A DNA stretch of 64,000 nucleotides, from assembly GCA_032622095.1 (NCBI GenBank), contig CP136068.1, positions 117,415,509 to 117,479,508 of the forward strand, in the 5' to 3' direction. This stretch comes from Siphonodentalium dalli. Lineage: Eukaryota; Mollusca; Scaphopoda; Gadilida; Siphonodentaliidae. Both the position numbers and the translations under genes were made by a program. A model generated the notes under the pieces. That model saw only the letters and a program-made list of their open reading frames with translations. It was not told where the DNA came from and did no database searches. Each line of letters begins with the position of its first letter. Position 1 is the stretch's first letter. Shown piece after piece: positions 11,982-22,068 of this stretch.

Positions 11982-12414
11982 CTCAATCCGATCAGAGGAT
12001 CCTATATTACCATTTCTTTGGCTTTGGGGGTAAAACATATTTGATTCGAGTCAAGGAACCCATCAAACAAAGCTCAGAGTTATTAGATATTGATTTTTGA
12101 AATTTTTTATTTTCCCGAGATCAGTACTAATAATTGCCCATAACTTCGTAATTTGCTCGAGATGTGTACACCAGAAACACTTTTCAAACAGACAAGGATG
12201 GATAACTCTAAAATCAAGTGGTAATAATAGCGCGATTTTGACCGAGAACATCCTTTTGACGCCATGTTCTGGGACAGAAAGAATAGAAATAACAAAACTT
12301 CAAATATCGATAATCACCCTGAGTGTTGATTGGTAGGTTTCTCGACTCGAATCAATTATTTTTTACCCCCAAAGCCAATGAAATAATAATATAGGACCCT
12401 CTGATCGGATTGAG
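11982..12414. mobile_element. MITE with 85-bp terminal inverted repeats, TA target duplication
   Basis: The ends are CTCAATCCGATCAGAGG and its inverse, bracketed by TA dinucleotides (11980-11981 and 12415-12416). The inverted arms run about 85 bp, including TTGGCTTTGGGGGTAAAA and TTGATTCGAGTC, and are roughly 88 percent alike by eye. The 433-bp length, TA duplication and lack of an ORF fit a Tc1/mariner-type non-autonomous element. Confidence 0.8.
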
Positions 12415-13984
12415 TATTAATCTCTATTGAGTATTAATCTCTATGTTAATTATTAATTTGGTATTATGAGATTCCACCTAATAACCATGTTGTATTGATC
12501 AAATTGCCACTGTTCCTGCACTGTATTGTGTAATTTCACTTGAATTTGATTGAAATACGGAAGTAGCTGAATGGTAACAAACCTGAACTCAAACTATTTG
12601 AAGTTTTCACAGATGAAAGCCAAACATGCTTTACAATATTATTCCAACCATTTTTTTTGTAAAATAAATGTCTTATGTCAATATACATGTACTGGTACCG
12701 GTATATAAATGTTTTGTTATGATATGAATTGGGACCTGATTTAACAAACAAAATTTTGTTTTGTTTTGGCACCTGCAGTTTGGGTGCCCACATCGGTAAG
12801 CGGTATGAAAACAGACACACACGCCTTGCATTAGAAGACATTTAAATGATAATAATGGCAATAAAGTGAGTAGATGGGCGCGTAGCGCCCGGGATGGTCG
12901 AAAAGATCGAGTGATCTTCTCCTTCACCCCACGGTTGTTGTTGTTGGAGATATGGCACACAGAAAAAACTCATGTCTGAACACGGCAAAAGCGGACACAA
13001 TGGATTAATGTTATCTCTTTGATTTAATTGAATGGATGGATTATTTGGGGAAGAGCCCACGAGCTTTAATATGGGGTGTGAGGGGTGACCCGGTGGGTCC
13101 CTTTAATATGTGGTTGAGCTGAGCGTGTCATCTGGTGCGCTGAAAAAGGAGCGGGGCCCGTGTTATAATTTTTAAAATAGTGTTAGTTTGTTAGTTGTTT
13201 AAAAAAACAACCAACCGCAAGGCAGAGCGTGTGATTCAATGTGATTCAATGCGCCATCATACCGCTATTCTGCTATAGCCAAATGCGCAGAGACAGTATG
13301 TTTTGTTTATTTCGTTGTTTCTGGATGGGCCGCCCTACATGCCATGGCACGGGCGTAGGCGAAGACTCTGACAATTTTATGTGCAGAGTTATTTGGTTTC
13401 CGATAAGTGAAGTAAATCTGAAGATTATGTACAAGATAGACTTTAATTGTTGACGATGTGAATGGTTTTGTACAGAGATATATATGATTACATGATTACA
13501 TTCAATAGATTTTTTGGTTTTATAATTTTTTTTGGTAATTTCTTTATTTTGTTAAAATTATGTATACATTTAGTTCATGTCAGTGTATAATGGCAATTAT
13601 TCGCAATGGGTTGATTTAAGAAATTTGCGCCAAACACTGACAATGGGTGTTCAGTGATATGTGTGCTGAAATATTCTTAAACATATATCTGAAAACTCTC
13701 TGGACCCCGCACCGAGTACCAGATTGAACTACAAGTAGACGCCTGTGATAACCACAAACTGGCACAAATTTACAGTCCTGAGTCTGATTCTCAGAGACGT
13801 GGCGACAGGGGGGAGGTTTGGGGGGTGTCTCACCCCCCCCCCCCCCCAACTTTGGTCAAAATTTTCAACAGTTGGAAATTTCATACCTGCCAAAACATTA
13901 GTTGGAAATTTCACACCAACAATAGGTTGAAAATGTTCTTGTAGTTTGATTATAGAACAATTTATTGGGGGAATTTATTGTTTT
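12415..13984. other. No gene seen
   Basis: Short frames only. The segment near 12840-13170 is GC-richer and contains a GGGCGCGTAGCGCCCGGG palindromic stretch, probably part of a dispersed repeat. A run of C at about 13830-13848 marks the approach to the next tandem array. Confidence 0.4.
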
Positions 13985-14510
13985 TTGACCAATATTTGCA
14001 TATGTTCCAATCTTTGGTCAAAAATATGGACAGAAATGGTCATCAGTTGGAAATTTTCCAACCTTAGGGGGGATGACAGGTTGGAAATTTCCAACACTTG
14101 GAAAGCTTGGCTCCTGGTCCCTCTCCCGTGGCCAGTCAAAAACTTATAGTTAATTTAAGAAAACAATATTGTCATACATTTGGTCAACATTGTCATTGGA
14201 ATTGTCATCAGTTGGAAATTTTCCAACCTAAGTGGGGTGTAGGGTTTGAAATTTCCAACAGTAGGAAGTCTTGAGGCTAGTCTAGAACTCTAGATGTTAG
14301 GATTTTGCGACTTTCTAGTTCAGATTTCAAAATTTTCGCACACCGGGCCGAACCATGGTCGGCCCGGTGTGTCATTGCCCCATCCCCAAAACAATATTTT
14401 ACTACATTTGGTCAAACTTGTGGACAGAAATGGTCATCAGTTGAAGAATTTTCCAACCTGAGGGGGAGTATGAGGTTTAAAATTTCCAACACTGTAGCTG
14501 TGTGCATTTG
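13985..14510. repeat. Tandem repeat, three diverged units of about 185-220 bp
   Basis: Each unit has an AACAATATT box, a TTTGGTCAA box, then GTCATCAGTTGGAAATTTTC, a G-rich GAGGGGG-like spacer, and TTTGAAATTTCCAACA. The units begin near 13990, 14160 and 14390. The short inverted pairs GTTGGAAA / TTTCCAAC inside each unit could form hairpins. Confidence 0.7.
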
Positions 14511-15895
14511 TCTGGAATTAGGCCACTAGTTGTTTTGTTTTTTTGGCAATTTTCAGGTTAAAATATCTGAATGTTCTCATACCGGGAATATAGAACCATG
14601 GCTTATGAATATATAGGAAATTAGGCCTGACTGAGGTGCAATGGGGGGGGGGGGTGCAAATGAAATTATGCAAAAACTTGTGTTGGTCTGATGCTGACTC
14701 AAGGGGGGTGGAGTTGGAATTTCCCAAGGTGGACACCCCCCCCCCCCCACCAATCGAAGACCTTCTAGCCACGTCCCTGCAGTGATACTATACTAATCTA
14801 AAATATGCTAATAACAAATGGCCATATTTAAAGCATAATTGTACCACAAATATGCATTGCCATTACGCCTCTTGGTGTAATTATAATGTCAACTTTCTCA
14901 GGAGGTGTTGTGCGGAATATATACCGGATATTCGTAGTATCGGACCTCTGGATTATGAGACCTTCGGATTATTGGGTATTCGGAATAAAAAGCTACATAA
15001 CAATAGCCCGACAGACAAACAAAACAGAAATGAGTTTTATTTATTAGTATTATTATATTGTATTGTTTTGTAGCGTAACTGCTCCTTTATTGATGTTTAT
15101 GCAAATATATTGTGTCGTATAGTATTGAGTAATGGGTACCGGTACACACAAAACTCATTTTTTTACATCCCGTTACGTAAATTATGATCTAATGGAACTG
15201 GACCGGGTTCTAACAAACGGGAACGTAATTCGAGATTCCAAACTGTACTGTGTTGTTGTATGGTTGTTGTTGTATGGTGGTGGTGGTGGTGGAGACGTTG
15301 TATGTGCATGGAGTCGATCACTACAATATAATACAGTTATTACTGGAATCACGTTCAGAAAGGACGTCTTACTTGTCGCACATCCATTTGAGTAATTCAT
15401 ATTAATATAACCCAAATCGCTTTTAAAAGTGATAATTATGGTCTTCCATATATATCGGTACCTGCACTCGCCGCAGTTGACCTTTGCACTTTGGTGCGGA
15501 TAACGAATAAATCGATAAAATGGATTCCGACTCCACGTGTTTTGTGGGTTTGGTGAATTCGGTTGTGTGGGTATTGCAGGTGGAAAACGTTAAATGTTTT
15601 CAAATGGAATTGTTGTCGGGACACGTGGTCATCTGTCACTTAGTTATTTTTTGGGGTGAAATGTGGTTTCGCGTTGTTTGCGTACGAATGCCAAAGGCTA
15701 TTTTCCAAGACATTTTTCTGCCACTTAGAATACATTCATGCGGAAAGTGCCACTGGTTTCCGGTACTCCAAACCTGGACCTACATTTTGATATATCACTT
15801 TAGTCTGTGCTCGCAGTTATCGTCAAGAACGAGCCTCCGAACCTAGCCCACCCTCATCGACAATGCATATTCCCAAATTTAGGGGAATCCTACCT
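14511..15895. other. No gene seen
   Basis: Contains G and C homopolymer runs (about 14642-14655 and 14736-14748) and a (TGG)n tract near 15275-15292. The frame 15520-15846 is open for 108 codons but has no recognisable domain. Confidence 0.4.
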
Positions 15896-16499
15896 TAATT
15901 GGCGAAAAACGTGTTTTTATTGACTTACCCGACGACCGAAAATGAAAGAATTTTCCGGCGACGTCATAGTACTACTAGTCCGGGAGCTAATATGGGTACC
16001 CTTGCACCCCCTGGGACTTAACTTCTCCCCACTCATTTTGTTCCTTATTATGTCCTTCAACTTTTAAGCATGTTAACAAGGAAAAAAAAGAGGCCGTATA
16101 GACTCCAGACAAAATGGCGTCCATCATGGCCGCCGTTTTTCAGACCAGACCCTAAGTCAGTTTTATGCAAATTATAGCGGTGAAAATCTTGTAATATGTA
16201 TACAAATGTATATATTTTCGTGAAGCTAAGACATAATGTCACTTTTTTGGGGCAAAATTGAAACTCACCATCCAAGATGGCCACCAAAATGGCCGCCGGA
16301 AGTTGAAAATATGACTTTTTTTACAAATATCTTCTAGATCGATTCATGCTGTTTGGAACTGGTTGATAATGCGACTTTATTTTGTATATTAACTGATCAT
16401 TGGGGCAATTAAATATGCACTTTTTGGGGTCCTAGCCCCTTCCGTTCCCGAAAAATTTGAATTTACAGAACGCGGTATAAAATTTCACAAAAAAATCAC
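15896..16499. repeat. Upstream flank of the Ngaro element, shares a 50-bp box with its downstream flank
   Basis: A segment at 15902-15954 (AAACGTGTTTTTATTGAC, then GACGACCGAAAATGAAAG) recurs in the same orientation at 22437-22486, on the other side of the retrotransposon. Both flanks also hold AAAATGGC(C/T)GCC-type boxes (near 16285 and 22182). The Ngaro copy therefore seems to sit within an older repeat. Confidence 0.5.
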
Positions 16500-16672
16500 A
16501 ATTGGTATCTTTTATGATGGACTAGGACATCTTAAAAGTGTTAATTTTCCGGAAGGGAAAAACTTATTCCGCGTCTGGAATTCTAATTGATCCGCTTAGG
16601 ATCTTCCGCGTTCTCAGAATTCCATCAAGGAGAGTCAGAGTATTTGTACCGCGGTCGGTAAAACTTTTTAAA
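16500..16672 (+). repeat. Ngaro split direct repeat A1
   Basis: The 173-bp stretch starting AATTGGTATCTTTTATGATG is identical to A2 (21691-21863), with an offset of 5191 bp. It defines the 5' end of the element. The following 163 bp up to the ORF1 start are the 5' leader. Confidence 0.9.
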
Positions 16673-16835
16673 CTTTGTAGATTCTTAAAGACTTTTGTGC
16701 CAAGTTCTTTAATATCGAATCATTTTTACTATAGCTATAGGTTCACTATGTTATAGATTTTTTAAAACGACTTTGGCAGCGCCAGCTCGTTTGACATTTT
16801 GAATTCTTCATTCTTCGACATTTCTCGGAATCGCC

Positions 16836-18008
16836 ATGGCACATAGGTCGAAACGGGATACGAAACGAAGAAACTACGCCAATTTGGACGATCGCGGATT
16901 CAGTAGTTCGGATATCGGCGATAGCGTTGTTACTGTTGACAAAACAGGATTTTACCGTGACGACTTGTCTGAAGTCAGCGAAGAAGAAGGTATTAATCGG
17001 CATAAAGTCAAATCGGAAGTTGTCAAAATGGACGGTCTCGAAAAGTCCATGCAAGAGTTGGAACGTGAGTATGAAGAAATCGTCATGTCTCGTCAGCGAT
17101 TGGAAGAAGATCTACGTAGACAAGAGGACGTTCTTCGAAAAAGTGAGCTACAAGAGCAGATCCGACACGAGAGACGAAAGCTACACGAGACGGAGTCGAG
17201 GGCAGCCACAAGTCACCCAAATCCCAAAGGTAATTTGTCCATTAAAGATATTCGAAAAGACAATAATTCTAAATTCAAGGCTGAATCATTTATGAGTCAG
17301 CTTAATTTATTTGATAACGGGGCCGATATTGGTCGTGATTCAGATTTTGTGGTTCGCGAGGACAATGCACATGTTTCAAGCAATACGTCATCGAGCCGAA
17401 GAATATTGTCTGGTCTAGAAACCAAAGCAGGCTTTCAGGTGAAATACCCACAAAAATGCCCCCAGGCAATGTTGCAACTAGAGTTTGTTACAAAGGAGCT
17501 GGATTTTAGCCAATTGACATTCAATCAACTAGTCGCGGGAGAATTGGAGATAATCCAGTCTTCAACCAATCCCGTCGAAATAGAAGGTAGGCTGAGTATG
17601 CTGAAAAAGCTGGCATACTATTACGAACTTTACGACTGGAAGGCATTATTACGTTTTTACGCCGCATGGATCCGGAGGATCGAATTCGGACAAAACACCT
17701 GGAACGACAACCCATCAGATATTGAGACACCACTCTTAGCAGGAGCAACCAGAGTACTGGTACCCCGACCACAGATACCACATAAACAAATTCCAGGTTC
17801 ACGTTCCACACCCACGGGATCAGTCAAGACGTATTACTGCCCAGATTTCCAAAGGCAGAAATGCGATGAGACAGCACCACATTCTAAATTGATAGGCAAT
17901 ATACTCAGAACCGTGCATCATTTTTGCGCAACATGCCTTGTTAAAGAGAGGGTAAAAAATCACCATCCCGAAAGTTCTTCTCTTTGCCCGTACTACTCCA
18001 ACAAATGA
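16836..18008 (+). CDS. Ngaro ORF1, Gag-like protein
   Basis: This 390-codon ORF is in the first position after A1. Residues 65-125 are rich in Glu, Arg and Leu and form a coiled coil (MQELEREYEEIVMSRQRL region), a likely multimerisation surface. The middle (about 210-300) is a hydrophobic, helical Gag-like core. The C-terminus carries a Cys/His cluster: a first Cys in YYCPDF, a second in QKCDE, then HHFCATCL and HHP, and finally LCPY. This spacing is typical of the putative nucleic-acid-binding end of DIRS-order Gag proteins. The protein would package element RNA. The start is the first ATG after A1, in a CGCCATGG context. The ORF is intact. Confidence 0.8.
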   Translation: MAHRSKRDTKRRNYANLDDRGFSSSDIGDSVVTVDKTGFYRDDLSEVSEEEGINRHKVKSEVVKMDGLEKSMQELEREYEEIVMSRQRLEEDLRRQEDVLRKSELQEQIRHERRKLHETESRAATSHPNPKGNLSIKDIRKDNNSKFKAESFMSQLNLFDNGADIGRDSDFVVREDNAHVSSNTSSSRRILSGLETKAGFQVKYPQKCPQAMLQLEFVTKELDFSQLTFNQLVAGELEIIQSSTNPVEIEGRLSMLKKLAYYYELYDWKALLRFYAAWIRRIEFGQNTWNDNPSDIETPLLAGATRVLVPRPQIPHKQIPGSRSTPTGSVKTYYCPDFQRQKCDETAPHSKLIGNILRTVHHFCATCLVKERVKNHHPESSSLCPYYSNK

Positions 18009-18023
18009 CAATTTGAGCGTCGT

Positions 18024-18117
18024 ACATGTACCAGTACTGATCAAATTCGCCTTGGAAAAAACAATTTCGATGTTAACACCTCAAATGATTCAAACAGTTC
18101 TGAGTACTGGTACATGT
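18024..18117. promoter_or_regulatory. Perfect 15-bp inverted repeat between ORF1 and RT
   Basis: ACATGTACCAGTACT (18024-18038) is followed after 64 bases by its exact reverse complement (18103-18117). The right arm overlaps the first ATG of the RT frame at 18114. A hairpin here could affect translation of the downstream ORF, but no function is shown. Confidence 0.6.
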
Positions 18118-19727
18118 GTCACGACACTATCGCTCTAGAAAATAACACATATGTAGAACCTTGGGAAATCGATCTCAAGTTTGATTGGGGCATGGAAACT
18201 GCTCCCACAGAGTTGCGGTCAACAGCACTCGTTCATAATTGCCTGACCTCAGATGCCACTGAGTTAAAAACTGTTGATCGCAGCTGTCAAGATATGTTGA
18301 ATTTTTCGTCATGTAACAAATATGCTCAGGTGGAATACGATGTAACTGATGATCTGGGGAGTGTATTTTTAGACGATTTATACCCCACTGTTAATCAGGA
18401 GATTGATTACAATAACAGTATTGAAAGTGAACGCATATCTGATCACAAATTAATGCAACATATACATGTATGCGAGGGCAAATTAAGTTTCAACAGTGAG
18501 AATTTAAACAATTTTCAATTTTATGTGGAAGCCAATAGACAGATCTCTTTGTCTGAAACGCCTAATTTCATGGGATGCAGAATTCCCATTTATTCGGCTA
18601 TGAATATACCCTTTTTAAAGTCGCAACTGATCGATTACCCAGATCAGCTTTTGATAGAATTTCTTCAGTTTGGTTTCCCAATCAATATTGGAAACGCACG
18701 TGTACATTCAGAGGAAAGTCATTCGAGGGACGCACTCGTCTCTCACAAAAACCACAAAGGCGCTTTGGAATTCCCACATGCGATGGCAACATACATTAGT
18801 GATGAGAAGAACAGATTTTCTGTTATTGGACCATTTAAAACAAATCCGTTTGATAACAATATTACCATCTCACCACTAAACACCTATCCGAAAAGAGACA
18901 GTACCGATCGCAGAATCATTTTCGACTTAAGCTTCCCTTTCGGGAATTCAGTTAACGCAAATATACCAATAGACACATTTCTTGGTCTTCCAGTTAAAAC
19001 TATTTACCCCTCGGTCGATGACCTGGTCGATTTAATCAAATCAAAGGGTCAAGGTTGTCATTTGTACAAAAGAGATCTTTCAAAGGCTTATCGGCAAATA
19101 TTTCTTGACCTGGGTGATATACATCACCTCGGTTTTATATGGAAGGGAAAATTATATTTCGACACAGCTCTCCCCATGGGGTTACGATCATCAGCATACA
19201 TTTTTCAAAGATTTTCTTCTCTGTTCCCATTTATAATGAAAAAACAGGGATTTTCCCTGCTAAATTATCTTGATGATTTCGCAGGCGCGGAAATACCATC
19301 CACATCAATTCAGGCATTCGAATGCTTAGGGAATCTCTTATCGACCTGCGGGATACGAGAATCGGTAGCAAAGGCCTGTCCTCCTTCTACTCTAATGACC
19401 TTTCTCGGAGTACAATTTGACACAAATTCATTACGCATGGAAATTACTCAAGACAGATTACTAGAAATCAACTCTCTGATAAAAGAATGGATGCACCGCA
19501 AAAAAGCCACATTGAGAGAGCTTCAGTCGTTATTGGGGAAGTTACATTTTGTGAGCCAATGCGTACGTCCCGGTAGATTGTTTGTCTCCCGCTTGCTATC
19601 ATGGCTTAAAGAGTGTGATGCCTCTCGACCACACATTTGTTTAAAAAGATTTGTTTTGGTGGGCACAATTTCTACAGCAATACAACGGAGTGTCATTGAT
19701 GGCATTAGAGGAATGGTCTTTTCCTGA
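18114..19727 (+). CDS. Ngaro reverse transcriptase
   Basis: A 537-codon frame with a DIRS-type RT in its second half. The N-terminal 200 residues are an unassigned leader. RT motifs follow in order: a DLSKAYRQIFLD segment (motif A region), GFIWKGKLYFDTALPMGLRS (motif B region) and YLDDF at 19266-19280 (catalytic Asp pair, motif C). DIRS-order RTs commonly show an LDD box like this. The thumb region continues to about 19640. From about 19650 the RNase H homology switches to the next frame, so the last 25 residues of this ORF are out of frame with the family. The first ATG was taken as start, though it lies in the inverted repeat. Confidence 0.85.
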   Translation: MCHDTIALENNTYVEPWEIDLKFDWGMETAPTELRSTALVHNCLTSDATELKTVDRSCQDMLNFSSCNKYAQVEYDVTDDLGSVFLDDLYPTVNQEIDYNNSIESERISDHKLMQHIHVCEGKLSFNSENLNNFQFYVEANRQISLSETPNFMGCRIPIYSAMNIPFLKSQLIDYPDQLLIEFLQFGFPINIGNARVHSEESHSRDALVSHKNHKGALEFPHAMATYISDEKNRFSVIGPFKTNPFDNNITISPLNTYPKRDSTDRRIIFDLSFPFGNSVNANIPIDTFLGLPVKTIYPSVDDLVDLIKSKGQGCHLYKRDLSKAYRQIFLDLGDIHHLGFIWKGKLYFDTALPMGLRSSAYIFQRFSSLFPFIMKKQGFSLLNYLDDFAGAEIPSTSIQAFECLGNLLSTCGIRESVAKACPPSTLMTFLGVQFDTNSLRMEITQDRLLEINSLIKEWMHRKKATLRELQSLLGKLHFVSQCVRPGRLFVSRLLSWLKECDASRPHICLKRFVLVGTISTAIQRSVIDGIRGMVFS

Positions 19728-20229
19728 TGAGGTTTTATCCACTGATTCGTGCCTCTCAGGATGTGGCGGTATCTCTAATGAGCAATATTTTCACACTACA
19801 TTCCCATCATTTATTAATAAAAAGCATCTCGATATCAATTCATTAGAATTGCTCACAGTTTGTGTTGCTCTCAAGATTTGGGCGAAGAACTTTAATGGCA
19901 AACGAATTTGTATTTACTGTGACAATCAAACTTCAGTAACCGTGATTAATTCTGGTAAAACTAAGGATCCATTTTTACAGTCTTGTTTACGGGAAATCTG
20001 CTATTTTGCTAGTATATTTAATTTTGAAGTAAAGAGCGTTCACCTAAGCGGTGAATCCAACCGATTAGCAGATTGTGTATCTAGGTGGGACAAAGAGGCA
20101 TCAGCTCAAAGCACTTTCTTAGAGTTTGTTTCTCAGCAACGATCGAACAAATGGACTAGTATACCGGTTGACCAATTCAGCCGCATTTGTTCGATCGATG
20201 AGAAACAAACTTGTCCCAATCACATATAA
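19651..20229 (+). CDS. Ngaro RNase H domain (frameshifted from RT)
   Basis: The frame opens with a WWAQFLQQYNGVSL segment that normally follows the RT thumb in DIRS elements. It then carries RNase H landmarks: STDSCLSGCGG (first Asp), a conserved ELL segment (DINSLELLTV, with Glu), IYCDNQTSV (third acidic residue), and SGESNRLADCVSRW near the C-terminus. A one-base shift near 19650 separates it from RT; whether this is mutation or programmed frameshifting cannot be told from one copy. The last 30 or so codons run through a palindrome (20123-20211) and are probably not native. Confidence 0.8.
   Translation: MFWWAQFLQQYNGVSLMALEEWSFPDEVLSTDSCLSGCGGISNEQYFHTTFPSFINKKHLDINSLELLTVCVALKIWAKNFNGKRICIYCDNQTSVTVINSGKTKDPFLQSCLREICYFASIFNFEVKSVHLSGESNRLADCVSRWDKEASAQSTFLEFVSQQRSNKWTSIPVDQFSRICSIDEKQTCPNHI
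20123..20211. repeat. Inverted repeat at the RNase H / recombinase boundary
   Basis: The arms are 20123-20153 and 20184-20211. They match throughout except for a three-base difference (left CAGCAACGATCG, right inverse CATCGATCG). The 30-bp loop holds ACTAGTATACCGG. The palindrome lies exactly where about 200 or more residues of recombinase are missing. Confidence 0.75.
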
Positions 20230-20470
20230 TGATCTCACAATGAAACTGAGATCCCTTATTGCAATGACTGGTCGGGATCCCAGAGCTTATTCCTCCCATT
20301 CGTTCAGGCGAGGAGGAACATCGTGGGCCTTCACGTCACTCGTCCCGTCGGAACTCATCCAGTTACATGGGGACTGGGCGAGTGACGCGTACAAGATTGA
20401 CCTTGAATTTTCTTTTAGGGACAAACTGTCGGTCTCTAAAAGAATGGCAGCTGAATTTAACAATTTATGA
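20205..20470 (+). pseudogene. Ngaro tyrosine recombinase, C-terminal part only
   Basis: The frame open at 20126-20470 shows recombinase homology from about 20205. It retains three catalytic landmarks of the tyrosine recombinase fold: the H-x-x-R box (HSFRRGG, His codon 20297-20299), the second His/Trp box (HGDW, from 20366), and the nucleophilic Tyr in SDAYK (codon 20390-20392). The core-binding domain and the first catalytic Arg, which should precede these by 100 or more residues, are absent. The enzyme, which inserts the circular cDNA in intact relatives, cannot be functional here. The truncation coincides with the inverted repeat at 20123-20211. Confidence 0.8.
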
Positions 20471-21023
20471 TTTTGCAGGAAAGCGCAAGGCTTCAAGACG
20501 TGTTCTGATCTTGGGCGATTCAATAATAAAGTATGTAACATCCATCGAAGGGGCCTACATAGATTGCCACAGAGGAGCCACTATCGGTAGGATCACCTCC
20601 CACATTCTGGAACCCAAAACCAAAAAGTTCATCAGATCTTTCGACTGGGTTTTGTTACATGTGGGTACTAATGACATTCCCACTAACAAATCAGAAGTAT
20701 GCATACAGGCGGAGTTCGCCAACCTTATCGGTTGTCTCTTGAATTTGAATGTTCGCATCGCAGTTTCGGCAATACTGCCTAGAAATAATGATTATGACAT
20801 TAACAGAGCGCGCGTTATCTTAGTTAATAAGAAAATCGAAGAATTGTGCAAGCGACACAAATGTACATTTGGGCGATCGTATAAACCGTTTTTGTTATGC
20901 GGCGGGGAACCCGACCGGTCATTGTTCGCCAGTGGGAAGGACGGTGGTCTACACTTAAACTTTCTTGGCTCAAGGAGATTGAGAAACTTCTTTTACCAAA
21001 TGATTCAACAAATGCATACTTAA
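20367..21023 (+). CDS. Ngaro 3' ORF, SGNH/GDSL-type hydrolase
   Basis: This 218-codon frame overlaps the recombinase by about 100 bases in another frame. It contains the catalytic blocks of the SGNH family: LGDSI with nucleophile Ser (codon 20520-20522), GTND (block III, Asn codon 20670-20672), and DGGLHLN with the Asp-x-x-x-His pair (Asp 20940, His 20952). All triad residues are present. SGNH hydrolase domains are known in Ngaro elements and some LINE ORF1 proteins; their role is not settled, and esterase activity on lipids has been suggested. The first 45 residues probably are not native, and homology starts near KRKASRRVLILGDS. A TTATGATTTTGCAG stretch (20466-20479) at the ORF boundary resembles a splice acceptor, a possible route to its expression. 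Confidence 0.85.
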   Translation: MGTGRVTRTRLTLNFLLGTNCRSLKEWQLNLTIYDFAGKRKASRRVLILGDSIIKYVTSIEGAYIDCHRGATIGRITSHILEPKTKKFIRSFDWVLLHVGTNDIPTNKSEVCIQAEFANLIGCLLNLNVRIAVSAILPRNNDYDINRARVILVNKKIEELCKRHKCTFGRSYKPFLLCGGEPDRSLFASGKDGGLHLNFLGSRRLRNFFYQMIQQMHT

Positions 21024-21533
21024 AATTAAATACTTCATAGTTTTTGTAAATATGTTTCAGGATTGATGAGAACTAGATATTGGGGATGACCCTTCACACT
21101 TATTGGATAGGGCGTCCCGGATTCAGACACCTCAAGCCATCATCCCAGACTTGAGGGTCTGACTCGCGCAAATATCAGTTATAAATGAGGCTGACCCTTG
21201 ACACTTAATTGAACAGGGCTTCCTTAAGTCAGCTACCTTAGGCAACCAAACCCCTCCAGGGTTAGACCTAGGGAGCTGTCTCTGATTATATTATATTGCT
21301 AGATATATATATATATGTATACATGTTTTGACTTGCAGTTGCATGTACTAATTGTTCTTTTATTTGAGATTCACACTTCACAGTTTCACGTAACCGCGTC
21401 CGATGACAATATGGTAACATTTGCATATAACATCATATATAAGGTAAGCTACATTAGCCTAGTTTCATACTTTTTCTATTTTTGTTTTTCCTTTTTCCTT
21501 TTTTTTTTTTTTTTTTTTTTGGCCGTTCTTCGG

Positions 21534-21696
21534 TTTGGCCTTTTTGCCAAAAAATTGTCCACAGATATTCTGTTTTGTGAACTGTCACATTATTTTTGTT
21601 TACCGCCACCATGTAGACTGTTAGTACATGTGGGAGGTTTACTTTCGGCAAATAAAAAATTAAAAGATACTAGAGTTTTCCTGTCTTGAAAATTGG
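21534..21696 (+). repeat. Ngaro split direct repeat B1
   Basis: 163 bp starting TTTGGCCTTTTTGCC, repeated at 21906-22068 with three substitutions, all within 17 bp near AAATAAAAAATTAAAAGATAC-like sequence. It shares its last six bases (AATTGG) with the start of A2. Confidence 0.9.
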
Positions 21697-21863
21697 TATC
21701 TTTTATGATGGACTAGGACATCTTAAAAGTGTTAATTTTCCGGAAGGGAAAAACTTATTCCGCGTCTGGAATTCTAATTGATCCGCTTAGGATCTTCCGC
21801 GTTCTCAGAATTCCATCAAGGAGAGTCAGAGTATTTGTACCGCGGTCGGTAAAACTTTTTAAA
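21691..21863 (+). repeat. Ngaro split direct repeat A2
   Basis: Identical to A1 over 173 bp and embedded between B1 and B2, the diagnostic Ngaro arrangement. A 42-bp unique spacer (21864-21905) separates A2 from B2. Confidence 0.9.
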
Positions 21864-21905
21864 ACCCACCAACCCTCCCTATAGAACAATTTTTGTTAAC
21901 ATACA

Positions 21906-22068
21906 TTTGGCCTTTTTGCCAAAAAATTGTCCACAGATATTCTGTTTTGTGAACTGTCACATTATTTTTGTTTACCGCCACCATGTAGACTGTTAGTACA
22001 TGTGGGAGGTTTACTTTCGGCAAATACAAAATTTAAACATACTAGAGTTTTCCTGTCTTGAAAATTGG
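21906..22068 (+). repeat. Ngaro split direct repeat B2
   Basis: The second B copy, ending CTTGAAAATTGG at 22068. This defines the 3' end of the element. The B-A junction used by a circular intermediate would recreate the AATTGGTATC seen at the B1/A2 boundary. Confidence 0.9.

Larger units (their letters stand above)
16500..22068 (+). mobile_element. Ngaro-type (DIRS-order) tyrosine-recombinase retrotransposon
   Basis: The element has the split direct repeat layout of Ngaro elements: A1 at the 5' end, and B1-A2-B2 at the 3' end. A1 and A2 are identical over 173 bp; B1 and B2 differ at three sites in 163 bp. Between them lie, in order, a Gag-like ORF with coiled coil and Cys/His cluster, RT, RNase H, the C-terminal part of a tyrosine recombinase, and an SGNH hydrolase ORF. 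No integrase or aspartic protease is present, as expected for this order. Identical A repeats point to a recent arrival, yet RT and RNase H are in different frames and the recombinase lacks its N-terminal part. The copy was therefore either mobilised in trans or damaged soon after insertion. Confidence 0.9.

Noticed and set aside
13616-13930. Gly- or Pro-rich frames next to homopolymer runs
   Set aside because: They depend on a run of C and lie on both strands of the same low-complexity stretch.
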